Positions 1-5,734 of a stretch of DNA of 31,569 nucleotides are shown here, one piece after another. The position numbers and the translations under genes were made by a program. The notes beneath the pieces are model-generated. The model was not told the DNA's origin. It saw only the letters and a list, made by a program, of their open reading frames with translations, and searched no databases. The first letter of the stretch is position 1. Each line of letters opens with the position of its first letter. Source of the stretch: a virus; IMG/VR virus record IMGVR_UViG_3300032285_003799, positions 1 to 31,569 of that record; one strand, given 5' to 3'.

Positions 1-156
1 GGCTCATATTATCTAATCCTATATCATTCTATCTATGCTCTTGCAATTGGTGGGATTGTTGGGCATGGGAGTAATTGGTTTTTTATGTATGGGTTTATAT
101 GGGATGATGGGGGATGGGGGATGATAATCGTAACAAAATATTGGCTTGTATCGTAA
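1..156 (+). CDS. Possible 3' end of a truncated gene
   Basis: Frame 1 is open from the window edge to a TAA at 154-156, giving 51 residues with a hydrophobic first half (around LILYHSIYALAIGG) and a Trp/Gly-rich end (WDDGGWG). If real, it is the C-terminus of a small membrane protein whose start lies outside the window. Against it: it uses GGG codons repeatedly, which nearby genes avoid, and its end runs into the tandem repeats. The stretch may instead be non-coding G/T-rich DNA. No family is recognised. Confidence 0.25.
   Translation, partial: GSYYLILYHSIYALAIGGIVGHGSNWFFMYGFIWDDGGWGMIIVTKYWLVS
91..120 (+). other. G-quadruplex-like G-run tract
   Basis: Four G-runs lie within 30 bases: GGG (91-93), GGG (101-103), GGGGG (109-113) and GGGGG (116-120), with loops of 7, 5 and 2. 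Further GGG runs lie at 61-63 and 67-69. The surrounding strand is G/T-rich and nearly free of C. This fits the usual G3+N1-7 quadruplex pattern and stands out in a genome this A+T-rich. Function is unknown; an origin, a packaging signal or chance in a coding frame are all possible. Confidence 0.5.
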
Positions 157-190
157 CAAATCGTAACTTAGCGTAACAAATCGTAACAAA
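128..190 (+). repeat. 10-bp tandem repeat array (TCGTAACAAA)
   Basis: Four abutting decamers occupy 151-190: TCGTAACAAA, TCGTAACTTA, GCGTAACAAA and TCGTAACAAA. A fifth copy lies upstream at 128-137. The 10-bp period puts copies on one face of the helix, as in operators and iterons. The last base of the array is the A of the ATG at 190, so the array occupies the leader of that gene. A degenerate two-unit copy lies at 442-461, again on a gene start. Confidence 0.7.
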
Positions 191-447
191 TGATAAATAG
201 ATCACCTTTTTGCATTTATTGCAATGAAAGAATGGAAAGCAAAACATCAAAGAAAAAGTTTTGTTCAGAAAAATGTCGTGTATATTGGCATAGGAAGTAC
301 CCAAATGGTAATACTGTTTCTCCAGTAGAATTAGCCTCAAAATTGGAAGATAATCCAAAAATGGAACAAGTATTAATAAAAGCAAAAGAAGAGGCTAAAA
401 ACGAGCCTAAAGAAGGAAGTTTAGCTTGGTTCATAAAAAATTCGTAA
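190..447 (+). CDS. Small zinc-finger protein
   Basis: This 85-residue protein has an N-terminal CxxC (C8, C11) and a downstream CSEKC block (C25, C29) followed by R-V-Y-W-H-R. That is the usual treble-clef pattern of short phage zinc proteins that bind nucleic acid. The C-terminal half is acidic/lysine-rich and likely helical. The ATG directly follows the decamer array, with no Shine-Dalgarno-like purine box. It heads a plus-strand run of small genes. The exact role is unknown; DNA- or RNA-binding is inferred only from the zinc motif. Confidence 0.7.
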   Translation: MINRSPFCIYCNERMESKTSKKKFCSEKCRVYWHRKYPNGNTVSPVELASKLEDNPKMEQVLIKAKEEAKNEPKEGSLAWFIKNS

Positions 448-461
448 ATTAGCGTATGAAA
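442..461 (+). repeat. Degenerate second copy of the 10-bp repeat pair
   Basis: TCGTAAATTA followed by GCGTATGAAA matches the decamer pair at 161-180 at 17 of 20 positions and keeps the 10-bp phase. It straddles the stop of the zinc-finger gene (TAA 445-447) and the ATG at 456 of the next gene, so both array copies sit on start codons. Confidence 0.45.
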
Positions 462-611
462 AGTAAATTACAAATGATGAAAAGAGCTGATGGATCATAT
501 TCACCTCGTGGATTATGGGATAACATTCGTGCAAATAAGGGCAGTGGTAAAAAACCTACTCCTGAAATGTTAAAACAAGAGAAAAAAATTAAAGCACAAG
601 AAAAAAAATAG
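456..611 (+). CDS. Small basic protein, 51 aa
   Basis: This short gene begins with ATG at 456, eight bases after the preceding TAA, and ends at TAG 609-611. It encodes 51 residues, strongly basic. A central block (SPRGLWDNIRANKGSGKK, then PTPEMLKQEKKIKA) resembles a small protein I have often seen in Bacteroidota phage genomes. The N-terminus (MKSKLQMMKR) resembles the N-termini of the products at 2468 and 2722. The product may be DNA-associated or packaged in the virion, but no function is established. The gene at 614 begins two bases after the stop, which supports a co-transcribed real gene. Confidence 0.7.
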   Translation: MKSKLQMMKRADGSYSPRGLWDNIRANKGSGKKPTPEMLKQEKKIKAQEKK

Positions 612-613
612 TT

Positions 614-898
614 ATGTCAGAAGCTTGGGAAAGAAAAGAAGGCAAAAATCCTGAAGGTGGATTAAACCAAAAAGGTCGTGATTCATATAATCATGCACAT
701 GGTGGTCATTTAAAAGCTCCTGTTAAGTCTGGAGTTAATCCTCGTAGGGTTTCATTTGCAGCGAGGTTTTCTGGTATGATGGGAGCTATGAAAAAACCAA
801 ATGGTGAGCCAACAAGAAAAGCTTTAGCTTTAAAAGCTTGGGGATTTGGTAGTGTTGAAGCTGCTAGAAAGTTTGCTAATGCACATAAAAAATCTTAA
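614..898 (+). CDS. DUF6321-like small protein
   Basis: This basic protein of 94 residues has the pattern I associate with DUF6321: W-x-R-K-E-G-K-N-P-x-G-G-L-N-x-K-G at the start, then GGHLKAPVKSG, a NPRRVSFAARFSGMMG block, and an end rich in lysine and alanine. Such proteins occur in marine and Bacteroidota phages; their function is unknown. Composition (Gly/Lys/Arg) suggests nucleic-acid binding or a virion-associated role. It lies between two equally tightly spaced small genes, so it is probably co-expressed with them. Confidence 0.75.
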   Translation: MSEAWERKEGKNPEGGLNQKGRDSYNHAHGGHLKAPVKSGVNPRRVSFAARFSGMMGAMKKPNGEPTRKALALKAWGFGSVEAARKFANAHKKS

Positions 899-900
899 AT

Positions 901-1419
901 ATGCCAAATCAAGAAATTACATGTGCAAATTGTGGATGGCATTGGAATACAAAAGATTCAAAGGAAAGTGATAAGTATGTTTGCCATAAATGTGGTTTTG
1001 ATAATAGTTTAAAATATCGTAATTTAGCTAAAAATAATAATATGGTTTCAGTAGATAATAATTTTGTAGAATTTGTAAGTGATTTAAAAACAGCATTTGA
1101 TCAATCTATAGTTTGGCACCATCAAACAGATTCTCATGCTGTACATAAAGCATTAAATAATTTTTATGATGAAGTTTTAGAATTAATTGATGGTCTAGTT
1201 GAAAGTGTTAGTGGTATTTATGATAGACCAGAAGGATACGAAATTGGAGAACCAATAGATTATAAAAATGTTGAACAAGTTATAAAGTATTTTAAAAAAT
1301 GCTACGAAACTCTTCAAGAAGATAGACAAGAAATTTATCAAGAAAGCTGGATTCAAAATCAAGTAGATGAAATAGCTCAATTATTTGCAGAAACATTATA
1401 CTTGTTAAGTTTAAAATAA
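901..1419 (+). CDS. Zinc ribbon fused to a DUF5856-like helical domain
   Basis: The first ~40 of 172 residues form a zinc ribbon with two CxxC knuckles (CANCGWHW and CHKCG). This N-terminal module recurs on various phage virion proteins. From about residue 50 the protein is helical, with a segment around IVWHHQTDSHAVHKALNNFY and an acidic LIDGLVESVSG. That matches my memory of the DUF5856 family, which has a ferritin/Dps-like four-helix look. His and Glu residues could bind metal, but no full ferroxidase set can be confirmed by eye. It starts two bases after the preceding stop. The role is unknown; a packaged metal- or DNA-protecting protein is one possibility. Confidence 0.65.
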   Translation: MPNQEITCANCGWHWNTKDSKESDKYVCHKCGFDNSLKYRNLAKNNNMVSVDNNFVEFVSDLKTAFDQSIVWHHQTDSHAVHKALNNFYDEVLELIDGLVESVSGIYDRPEGYEIGEPIDYKNVEQVIKYFKKCYETLQEDRQEIYQESWIQNQVDEIAQLFAETLYLLSLK

Positions 1420-1424
1420 ATAAA

Positions 1425-2210
1425 ATGGCAATTTTACCAATGTTATCAAATCCATATGAATTATCTAATTCTGAATCAATTGTAGGACCTGGTAATCCAA
1501 TTAAAATTAAAGGCACTGGATTAACTTTATATGGTGGTGGCAATGAAAAAACACCAACAGGTATGAGTAATGCGGCTTCTGCCGGAGGAGTAACACCAGA
1601 AATTGTTCTTACGGCTGCAAAAGAACACAATTTGCCAATTACATCAAATAAAGAATTTCAAGAAGCATTAATAAAAAAATTAGCATCTACAGAACTTGGT
1701 CAGCAACAACTAGCTCAAATGGAAAAAGATTACGGACCTACTAAATCAGGTAGTTATGTTGATAATATTTTAGGAGCTAGAACACAGTATTTGTTAAATT
1801 CATTAGATAAAGTTCGTAAAATTGAACAAATTAAAGAAAATGAACCATATCCTATAACTACAACAGATAAAGGAAGTAAATATCCAGAAAAAATGCTTGT
1901 ATTTGACAATAATGATAAAAAAGCAGCAAAAGAATATTGGAATTATATTTTATCTACATCTAACACACCTGGAGCAATTAAATATGTAGATAGTCTTAGA
2001 AAAAACTTAGCTCCAAAGGGTGGAAGATATTTAACTACAATGCAAGAAATGGATCCTATAATTAATTATCAAGCAAACCAAAGAGAAGAATATAAGAAAA
2101 AATATGGTGAATACCCACCTCCCGGAAACATGTCGCAATTAATTGTTCCTTTACCTAAAGAAAAACAATATGAAGCTCTAAGCAAATATTTAGGATTTCA
2201 ACAAAAATAA
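1425..2210 (+). CDS. Unknown protein, 261 aa, possibly virion-associated
   Basis: The N-terminus is Gly/Asn/Pro-rich and low in predicted structure; the middle (about residues 55-140) is helical and charged. A segment reading YVDNILGARTQYLLNSL loosely resembles the helix of peptidoglycan-binding type 1 domains (usual form D-G-I-x-G-x-x-T), but a complete domain is not evident. There is no signal peptide or membrane segment. It starts five bases after the previous stop, continuing the same transcript. Position among likely late genes suggests a structural or lysis-related role; I do not recognise the family. Confidence 0.6.
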   Translation: MAILPMLSNPYELSNSESIVGPGNPIKIKGTGLTLYGGGNEKTPTGMSNAASAGGVTPEIVLTAAKEHNLPITSNKEFQEALIKKLASTELGQQQLAQMEKDYGPTKSGSYVDNILGARTQYLLNSLDKVRKIEQIKENEPYPITTTDKGSKYPEKMLVFDNNDKKAAKEYWNYILSTSNTPGAIKYVDSLRKNLAPKGGRYLTTMQEMDPIINYQANQREEYKKKYGEYPPPGNMSQLIVPLPKEKQYEALSKYLGFQQK

Positions 2211-2228
2211 TTTTAATCAATTATTATT

Positions 2229-2381
2229 TTAAAGCCCCAATCTTAATTCATATATAGTTAAAGAGTCCTTTATTATTAATTTATTTTTACTTATACGATG
2301 TATAATAGGATATTTTTTATGAATTTTTTTAGATGTTATACAACTAGTAAATAATAGCAATAATACAATTAATTTTTTCAT
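2229..2381 (-). CDS. Putative mini-lipoprotein, 50 aa
   Basis: This minus-strand ORF lies in a 257-base gap between plus-strand genes. It begins MKKLIVLLLLFTSC: a lysine-charged start, a run of leucines and a lipobox (L-F-T-S-C14), the features of a Bacteroidota lipoprotein signal peptide. The mature part is about 36 basic residues. An A-rich leader and a near-consensus -7 box (2429-2422) precede it. Being single, inverted and membrane-directed, it looks like a moron gene; superinfection exclusion is a common job for small phage lipoproteins, but that is inference. Confidence 0.55.
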   Translation of the reverse strand: MKKLIVLLLLFTSCITSKKIHKKYPIIHRISKNKLIIKDSLTIYELRLGL

Positions 2382-2406
2382 AATTTATTTTTTAGGTTTA
2401 ACAAAG

Positions 2407-2429
2407 CATATTTGTAATTTGCAAATATG
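2407..2429. promoter_or_regulatory. Inverted repeat with two face-to-face -7-like boxes
   Basis: CATATTTG (2407-2414) and its inverse CAAATATG (2422-2429) are separated by seven bases. Each arm is one base off the Bacteroidota -7 box TAnnTTTG, one per strand. The element lies between the divergent genes at 2381 (minus) and 2468 (plus), at 40-55 bases from each start. It could be two overlapping promoters, one operator, or a hairpin. Confidence 0.4.
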
Positions 2430-2467
2430 TATAAAAAATCTTAAATTAGCAAAAAATATTAAATTTT

Positions 2468-2722
2468 ATGAAGCCTTTAAAAATGATGAAAAAAGAAACT
2501 GTGAAAGCTGGAGGCGAAAGACATGTTGTTTATGAAAAACCAAATAATATAGGTAAAGGTCATAAAGGTGATATTATGGTAACTCATCCAGATGTTGATA
2601 AAGGTAAATGGACTACAATAGATTTGACTGATGTTGATCATAGTATGACAATTGCTGAAGGTGTTGCTGCTGTAAAAAAATGGCATAAAGAACACCCAGA
2701 ATATAATAAAGATAAAAAATAA
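2468..2722 (+). CDS. Small basic protein, 84 aa
   Basis: This lysine-rich protein has an N-terminal KPLKMMKKE, a central GGERHVVYEKP, a GDIMVTHPDVDKGKWTTIDL stretch and a C-terminal helix ending KWHKEHPEYNKDKK. I have an impression of similar proteins in other Bacteroidota phages but cannot name a domain. Its TAA overlaps the next ATG by one base (TAATG), which implies translational coupling with the phosphatase-like gene. The His/Lys content suggests nucleic-acid or metal contact; function unknown. Confidence 0.65.
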   Translation: MKPLKMMKKETVKAGGERHVVYEKPNNIGKGHKGDIMVTHPDVDKGKWTTIDLTDVDHSMTIAEGVAAVKKWHKEHPEYNKDKK

Positions 2723-3303
2723 TGAGTAAGTTAAGTATAATGAAAAAAGTTAAGGAAGATGCACCAAAAGTTGCACCTATCCGAATTGATGATACTGAAA
2801 TATATGAACATGGTGAAGATGATGCTACTGCAAATAATTTAGAAAATGGTGTAAAACCAACAAACTTAACTGAAAAAGGTAAAAAATACGCTGAAGAGAT
2901 TGGAGAACATGCTAAAGATGCTGGTAAAAAGAAAATAGTTAGTAGTAAAGTTAAAAGAGCTGTTGAAACTGCTAATATAATTGCTAAAAAAGCTGGAATA
3001 CCACATATAACAAATGAACTTTTAAGTACATGGAATATTGGTGATTATGAAGGCAAAAAATCTGGTGAATTTAATGAAAAAGAATGGATTTTAAAGCCAA
3101 ACGAATCTCCAAAAGGAGGTGAAAGTTTTAATTCATTTAAAAATAGAATGGTAAAAGCATATAAATATGCTGTTGATGCTCCAAAAACAGAGCAAATTAT
3201 AACACATAGTAAAGTTACTAGAGCATTTCAAGCTCTTAGAGATAATAAAGGAATATGGAATGATAAAACAACTAAAGATTTTTTATCTCTTAAAGGTAAT
3301 TAA
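2722..3303 (+). CDS. Histidine-phosphatase-like protein with altered RHG motif
   Basis: The 193-residue product carries the block order of the histidine phosphatase (phosphoglycerate-mutase-like) superfamily: YEHGEDDATANN (H30), S-S-K-V-K-R-A-V-E-T-A, IGDYEGKKSGE, GGESFNSFKNR and the second catalytic His in ITHSKV (H162). In typical members the first motif is RHG; here Arg is Glu (E29-H30-G31), which removes a phosphate-binding residue. It may be inactive, act on an unusual substrate, or serve another role. The N-terminus (SKLSIMKK) resembles those of two neighbours. One-base overlap with the upstream gene; a terminator follows. The substrate is unknown. Confidence 0.7.
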   Translation: MSKLSIMKKVKEDAPKVAPIRIDDTEIYEHGEDDATANNLENGVKPTNLTEKGKKYAEEIGEHAKDAGKKKIVSSKVKRAVETANIIAKKAGIPHITNELLSTWNIGDYEGKKSGEFNEKEWILKPNESPKGGESFNSFKNRMVKAYKYAVDAPKTEQIITHSKVTRAFQALRDNKGIWNDKTTKDFLSLKGN

Positions 3304-3342
3304 CTTTCTTTTTTCATACATACGGTTTTTGGTTAACAAAGC

Positions 3343-3373
3343 ACCCCCTGAGTTTCTACTTGGGGGTTTTTTT
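3343..3373 (+). terminator. Intrinsic terminator of the 190-3303 cluster
   Basis: ACCCCC (3343-3348) pairs with GGGGGT (3362-3367), with a 13-base loop, followed by a run of T to 3373. It lies about 40 bases after the phosphatase-like stop. The left half of the minus-strand mini-gene 3356-3460 ends inside the hairpin. Confidence 0.75.
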
Positions 3374-3460
3374 GTCATTATCTTCAAAGGGTTCACTGTA
3401 CATTTCATATCCAACAAATGCCGATATTGCCATTACTAAGAAAATTATTATATATATCAT
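3356..3460 (-). CDS. Small single-pass membrane protein, 34 aa
   Basis: The ATG at 3460 comes one base after the TAA of the upstream minus-strand gene, and TAG 3356-3358 lies in the terminator hairpin. The product has one hydrophobic helix (IYIIIFLVMAISAFVGY) and a short charged tail. Tight coupling to the operon favours a real gene, but at this length chance is possible. Holin-like and inhibitor-type small membrane proteins both look like this; function unknown. Confidence 0.4.
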   Translation of the reverse strand: MIYIIIFLVMAISAFVGYEMYSEPFEDNDKKTPK

Positions 3461-3461
3461 A

Positions 3462-3692
3462 TTATTCTGTTTCTGGTTTTTCTAATAATTCTCTACCTGA
3501 ATCTGATAATGGTCTAGCAAATAATCTTACTTTTTTACCTGTTGTAGGACATAAAAATGTTACACCACCATCCATTATTGGAGTTACTTTAACTTCAATA
3601 CAACCATTTGAATCCATTGTAGCACCAATTAAATGTGGTTCATCATTGTCAAATTGCATACAAAAGTCACATCCTTCAAATACCTTTTCCAT
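3462..3692 (-). CDS. Unknown small protein, 76 aa
   Basis: The N-terminal half holds a CDFC pair (C8, C11) and acidic residues; a third cysteine (TFLCPTTGKKVRL) lies near residue 47. The pattern suggests a small beta-rich, possibly zinc-binding, fold, but a fourth ligand is not obvious. It lies one base from the upstream gene (3694) in the early minus operon. No family recognised. Confidence 0.6.
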   Translation of the reverse strand: MEKVFEGCDFCMQFDNDEPHLIGATMDSNGCIEVKVTPIMDGGVTFLCPTTGKKVRLFARPLSDSGRELLEKPETE

Positions 3693-3693
3693 A

Positions 3694-3897
3694 TTATTTT
3701 ATTTTATAAGTTTTATCAAAATAATTTTCAGCATCTGCTTTAAAATTTACACCATTAGCCCAACCATTTCTAAATGCTTTAACTATTTCATCATGTTCTT
3801 TTTTAATTAAATCTAAAGATTCTATCATATGTAATACATTAGCATTTAAAATTGGATTTATTTTTAATTTTTCTATTAGTTCTTCTATTGGTGTCAT
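3694..3897 (-). CDS. Small helical protein, 67 aa
   Basis: The product is all-helical and charged, with a C-terminal segment FRNGWANGVNFKADAENYFDKTY that I have seen in short Bacteroidota phage proteins. The same design (IIDAC...Y-F-x-x-T-Y) ends the product of 7309-7085 at the other end of this minus-strand block, so the two may be paralogues. The ATG overlaps the TGA of the preceding gene (ATGA). Function unknown. Confidence 0.6.
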   Translation of the reverse strand: MTPIEELIEKLKINPILNANVLHMIESLDLIKKEHDEIVKAFRNGWANGVNFKADAENYFDKTYKIK

Positions 3898-4244
3898 GGC
3901 ATATCTTTTATATCTACTATTTTAATTTCCTCCCCTGCTAACATAGCATCAATTGTATCTTCAATCATTTCTCTTTGTTCTGGCGAAAGTAATGAAACTT
4001 TTTCTACTATAGCTGGAACTGCAAAAACATCACTTGCTATTTCTTTACGAATTCCAATACGAACCTCATCAGTAATAGATGGTATAGTTATTATATCTGA
4101 AAATATCCAATCAATTTTATCTATATATTTTTTAAACAATCTTTCTCCTGATGATTTAGGATATTGTCTAATAAAATCTTCAAATTGATCTTTAGCCATT
4201 CTCAAATTTTGTATAGCACTAATTATATTTGCACCTACACTCAC
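3894..4244 (-). CDS. Unknown helical protein, 116 aa, GTG start
   Basis: A GTG start at 4244 gives MSVGANIISAIQNL and overlaps the TGA of the nuclease gene by four bases (GTGA), so the start is well supported by coupling. The sequence is largely helical, with a charged SSGERLFKKYIDKIDWIF and an acidic C-terminal SPEQREMIEDTIDAML. It lies directly downstream of the PD-(D/E)XK nuclease, which hints at a shared recombination or replication role, but no domain is recognised. Confidence 0.6.
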   Translation of the reverse strand: MSVGANIISAIQNLRMAKDQFEDFIRQYPKSSGERLFKKYIDKIDWIFSDIITIPSITDEVRIGIRKEIASDVFAVPAIVEKVSLLSPEQREMIEDTIDAMLAGEEIKIVDIKDMP

Positions 4245-4960
4245 TTATTAAAATTTAAATGTTTTTCTTCAATATCTGATAAAAATTCTCTTGATTTTTC
4301 AATCTTATGTTGTATTCTTAAAATATCATCTTCATTTCTATCTATACTATACATTAAAATTCTTTCTTTAATATCAATATCATCAAATTTCATATTAAAT
4401 TCTAGCTTCATAGCTTCATATATAAATTCAGGACTTTGTTCAGATATTACATCCATATTTTTAAGCAAATAATACTTTTCTTGTTCTATAATTGAATCAG
4501 GAATATTAACCAAACAATAAGCAATAATAGCTTTATTCTTGTTTGTAAGCCACATATAGCTTTGCATTTGCCAATAATATAAATTATCTAATTTATCTGG
4601 TAAATTGCCCATAAAGGTCCATAAATCATAACTAGACTTAATATCAATAATACATTCATCAATAATATCAGGATGTCCAGATATAAAATCATTTGAAAAT
4701 CTTTCTTCATTTTTAATAAATGGTTTCTTCAAGTATAAAGATAAAAGATTGATTGACTCTTGTTCTACCTCAATACCCTTACGCATTTGTTTTGTTTGTA
4801 TGTCTTTTTTACGGCCATACTTTTCTGCTATATAAACATCTAACAAATGTTTTTGTGCAGTTTTAGAAAGTAACCCAGCTTCTTTATCAGCTTTAGTTAC
4901 AGGTTCAGTCATTAGATAACCAATTGATGATGATCTAAATAATGTTTTTGAAAAGTCCAT
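4241..4960 (-). CDS. YqaJ-like PD-(D/E)XK exonuclease/recombinase
   Basis: This 239-residue protein carries the PD-(D/E)XK nuclease core in order: a helix with Glu (GIEVEQE, residues 62-68), SGHPDII with D98, IIDIKSS with D106 and K108, and the motif IV helix WQMQSYMWL (Q131, Q133). Spacing and the Q-x-Q-x-Y-M pattern are those of YqaJ/lambda-exonuclease-type viral recombinases, which resect double-stranded ends for annealing. Length is normal for the family. The neighbouring genes 4963-5364 and 3894-4244 are candidates for partner proteins, and NinG lies in the adjacent minus unit. A Cas4-like role is unlikely: the cysteine cluster is absent. Confidence 0.85.
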   Translation of the reverse strand: MDFSKTLFRSSSIGYLMTEPVTKADKEAGLLSKTAQKHLLDVYIAEKYGRKKDIQTKQMRKGIEVEQESINLLSLYLKKPFIKNEERFSNDFISGHPDIIDECIIDIKSSYDLWTFMGNLPDKLDNLYYWQMQSYMWLTNKNKAIIAYCLVNIPDSIIEQEKYYLLKNMDVISEQSPEFIYEAMKLEFNMKFDDIDIKERILMYSIDRNEDDILRIQHKIEKSREFLSDIEEKHLNFNK

Positions 4961-4962
4961 AG

Positions 4963-5364
4963 TTATAGAGTGTTTAGTTTTGCAGAATAAGCAGAATGTA
5001 TTAAAGGGTCTGTTTTAGCCATTAGTTCCCAAGCTTTTAGTTCTTTAACTGATTTACATTCTTTAATAAATTGAATTGTTTTTTCAGCTAATGATTGCTT
5101 TGTTTGTGTAGGTATTACTTCATTTTTATTTGTAGTACTAGAACCGCCTATAATCTTATATAATGATTCTCCAACATTTTCATCATAAAGTTGTTTTTGT
5201 CTTTTTACATTTTCAGCATGGTATTCTTCAACTAATTCTCTTGCATAATCAAGAGCTTTTGTTGCTGATTCTCCTTCATTAAGAGCAAATTCAACTCCAA
5301 TTTTTTCAGAAGAATAATTACCTAAATTAAAAGTCCTAGTGTAGTTAATAGTTTGTATATGCAT
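4963..5364 (-). CDS. Unknown 133-aa protein upstream of the nuclease
   Basis: The N-terminal half (INYTRTFNLGNYSSEKIGVE) looks like a beta-sheet domain seen in small phage proteins of unknown function; it is followed by a helix (ALDYARELVEEYHAENVKR), a Ser/Thr/Asn linker and a C-terminal helical part (KSVKELKAWELMAKTDP). It ends two bases before the start of the nuclease gene, so the two are likely co-translated. Exonucleases of this type are often paired with a single-strand annealing protein, but the fold does not obviously match RecT, Erf or Rad52-like families; that role is only positional inference. Confidence 0.6.
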   Translation of the reverse strand: MHIQTINYTRTFNLGNYSSEKIGVEFALNEGESATKALDYARELVEEYHAENVKRQKQLYDENVGESLYKIIGGSSTTNKNEVIPTQTKQSLAEKTIQFIKECKSVKELKAWELMAKTDPLIHSAYSAKLNTL

Positions 5365-5379
5365 ATTTTTTAGTTTTTT

Positions 5380-5577
5380 TTATTTTATTCTACTTACCGT
5401 AGTAACATTATCAACAACTTTAATTTTGTATAACTTGTCCTTATGCTCTACTTTTCTTTTTAAATTAGATACCATTACCATTACAGATGTATATGGATTA
5501 TCTAATCTAATATGTTCTCCTAATTTTAATTCGGCAACCTTACTTGAAACCGAATCTGGGCTAATGCTTCTTGCCAT
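5380..5577 (-). CDS. Small basic protein, 65 aa, first gene of early minus operon
   Basis: The protein has a short N-terminal helix (ISPDSVSSKVAEL), a turn (GEHIRLDNPYTS) and a basic strand-helix region (MVMVSNLKRKVEHKDKLYKIKVV). It resembles small DNA-contacting phage proteins but has no clear named fold. It is the promoter-proximal gene of the 5577-3356 operon, behind a TAATTTTG -7 box and the 15-base repeat motif, a position typical of early regulators. Function unknown. Confidence 0.6.
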   Translation of the reverse strand: MARSISPDSVSSKVAELKLGEHIRLDNPYTSVMVMVSNLKRKVEHKDKLYKIKVVDNVTTVSRIK

Positions 5578-5595
5578 GTTTTATTTATTTTTAAA

Positions 5596-5603
5596 CAAAA
5601 TTA
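5596..5603 (-). promoter_or_regulatory. Early promoter -7 box (TAATTTTG)
   Basis: On the minus strand 5603-5596 reads TAATTTTG, a perfect TAnnTTTG box 19 bases upstream of the ATG at 5577. The -33 position is covered by poly-T and by the AT-only 15-base motif, so no clear TTTG is seen there. Confidence 0.5.
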
Positions 5604-5608
5604 ATTTA

Positions 5609-5648
5609 ATTAATTTAATTAAAAAAATAAATTATTAATTTAATTAAA
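5609..5648. repeat. Two copies of the 15-base motif ATTAATTTAATTAAA
   Basis: Exact copies lie at 5609-5623 and 5634-5648, and a 14/15 copy overlaps the first at 5600-5614. Each contains the 10-bp palindrome TTTAATTAAA. Exact copies also occur at 7332-7346 and 11636-11650, always in a promoter region. Here they lie just upstream of the minus-strand -7 box. A repressor or activator site is the likely meaning; low-complexity coincidence is the alternative. Confidence 0.5.
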
Positions 5649-5653
5649 TTTAT

Positions 5654-5683
5654 TTACTCAGCGTATTGAGTAATTTTACTCAG
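5654..5683. promoter_or_regulatory. TTACTCA operator-like array
   Basis: TTACTCA (5654-5660), TGAGTAA (5667-5673) and TTACTCA (5676-5682) form two overlapping inverted repeats with spacers of 6 and 2 bases. The two direct TTACTCAG copies are 22 bases apart, two helical turns. It lies upstream of the 5577 promoter and downstream of the 6354 operon, where no coding sequence exists. A transcription factor site is the simplest reading. Confidence 0.5.
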
Positions 5684-5734
5684 TGTTCATATTAGTTAAG
5701 TTTTACCTTTACTATGTTACTTTATTATTATACT

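Noticed and set aside
95-385. Minus-strand frame across the repeat array and first zinc-finger gene
   Set aside because: The plus-strand protein has a clear zinc motif; the minus frame has no recognisable feature.
1425-2210. Endolysin-type peptidoglycan-binding protein
   Set aside because: Only one helix-like segment is reminiscent; no catalytic or full binding domain could be seen.
3418-3810. Plus-strand 130-residue frame across the minus operon
   Set aside because: It crosses three coupled minus-strand genes with good overlaps and shows no domain.
4241-4960. Cas4 nuclease
   Set aside because: No iron-sulphur cysteine cluster and no cas neighbours; phage recombination context instead.
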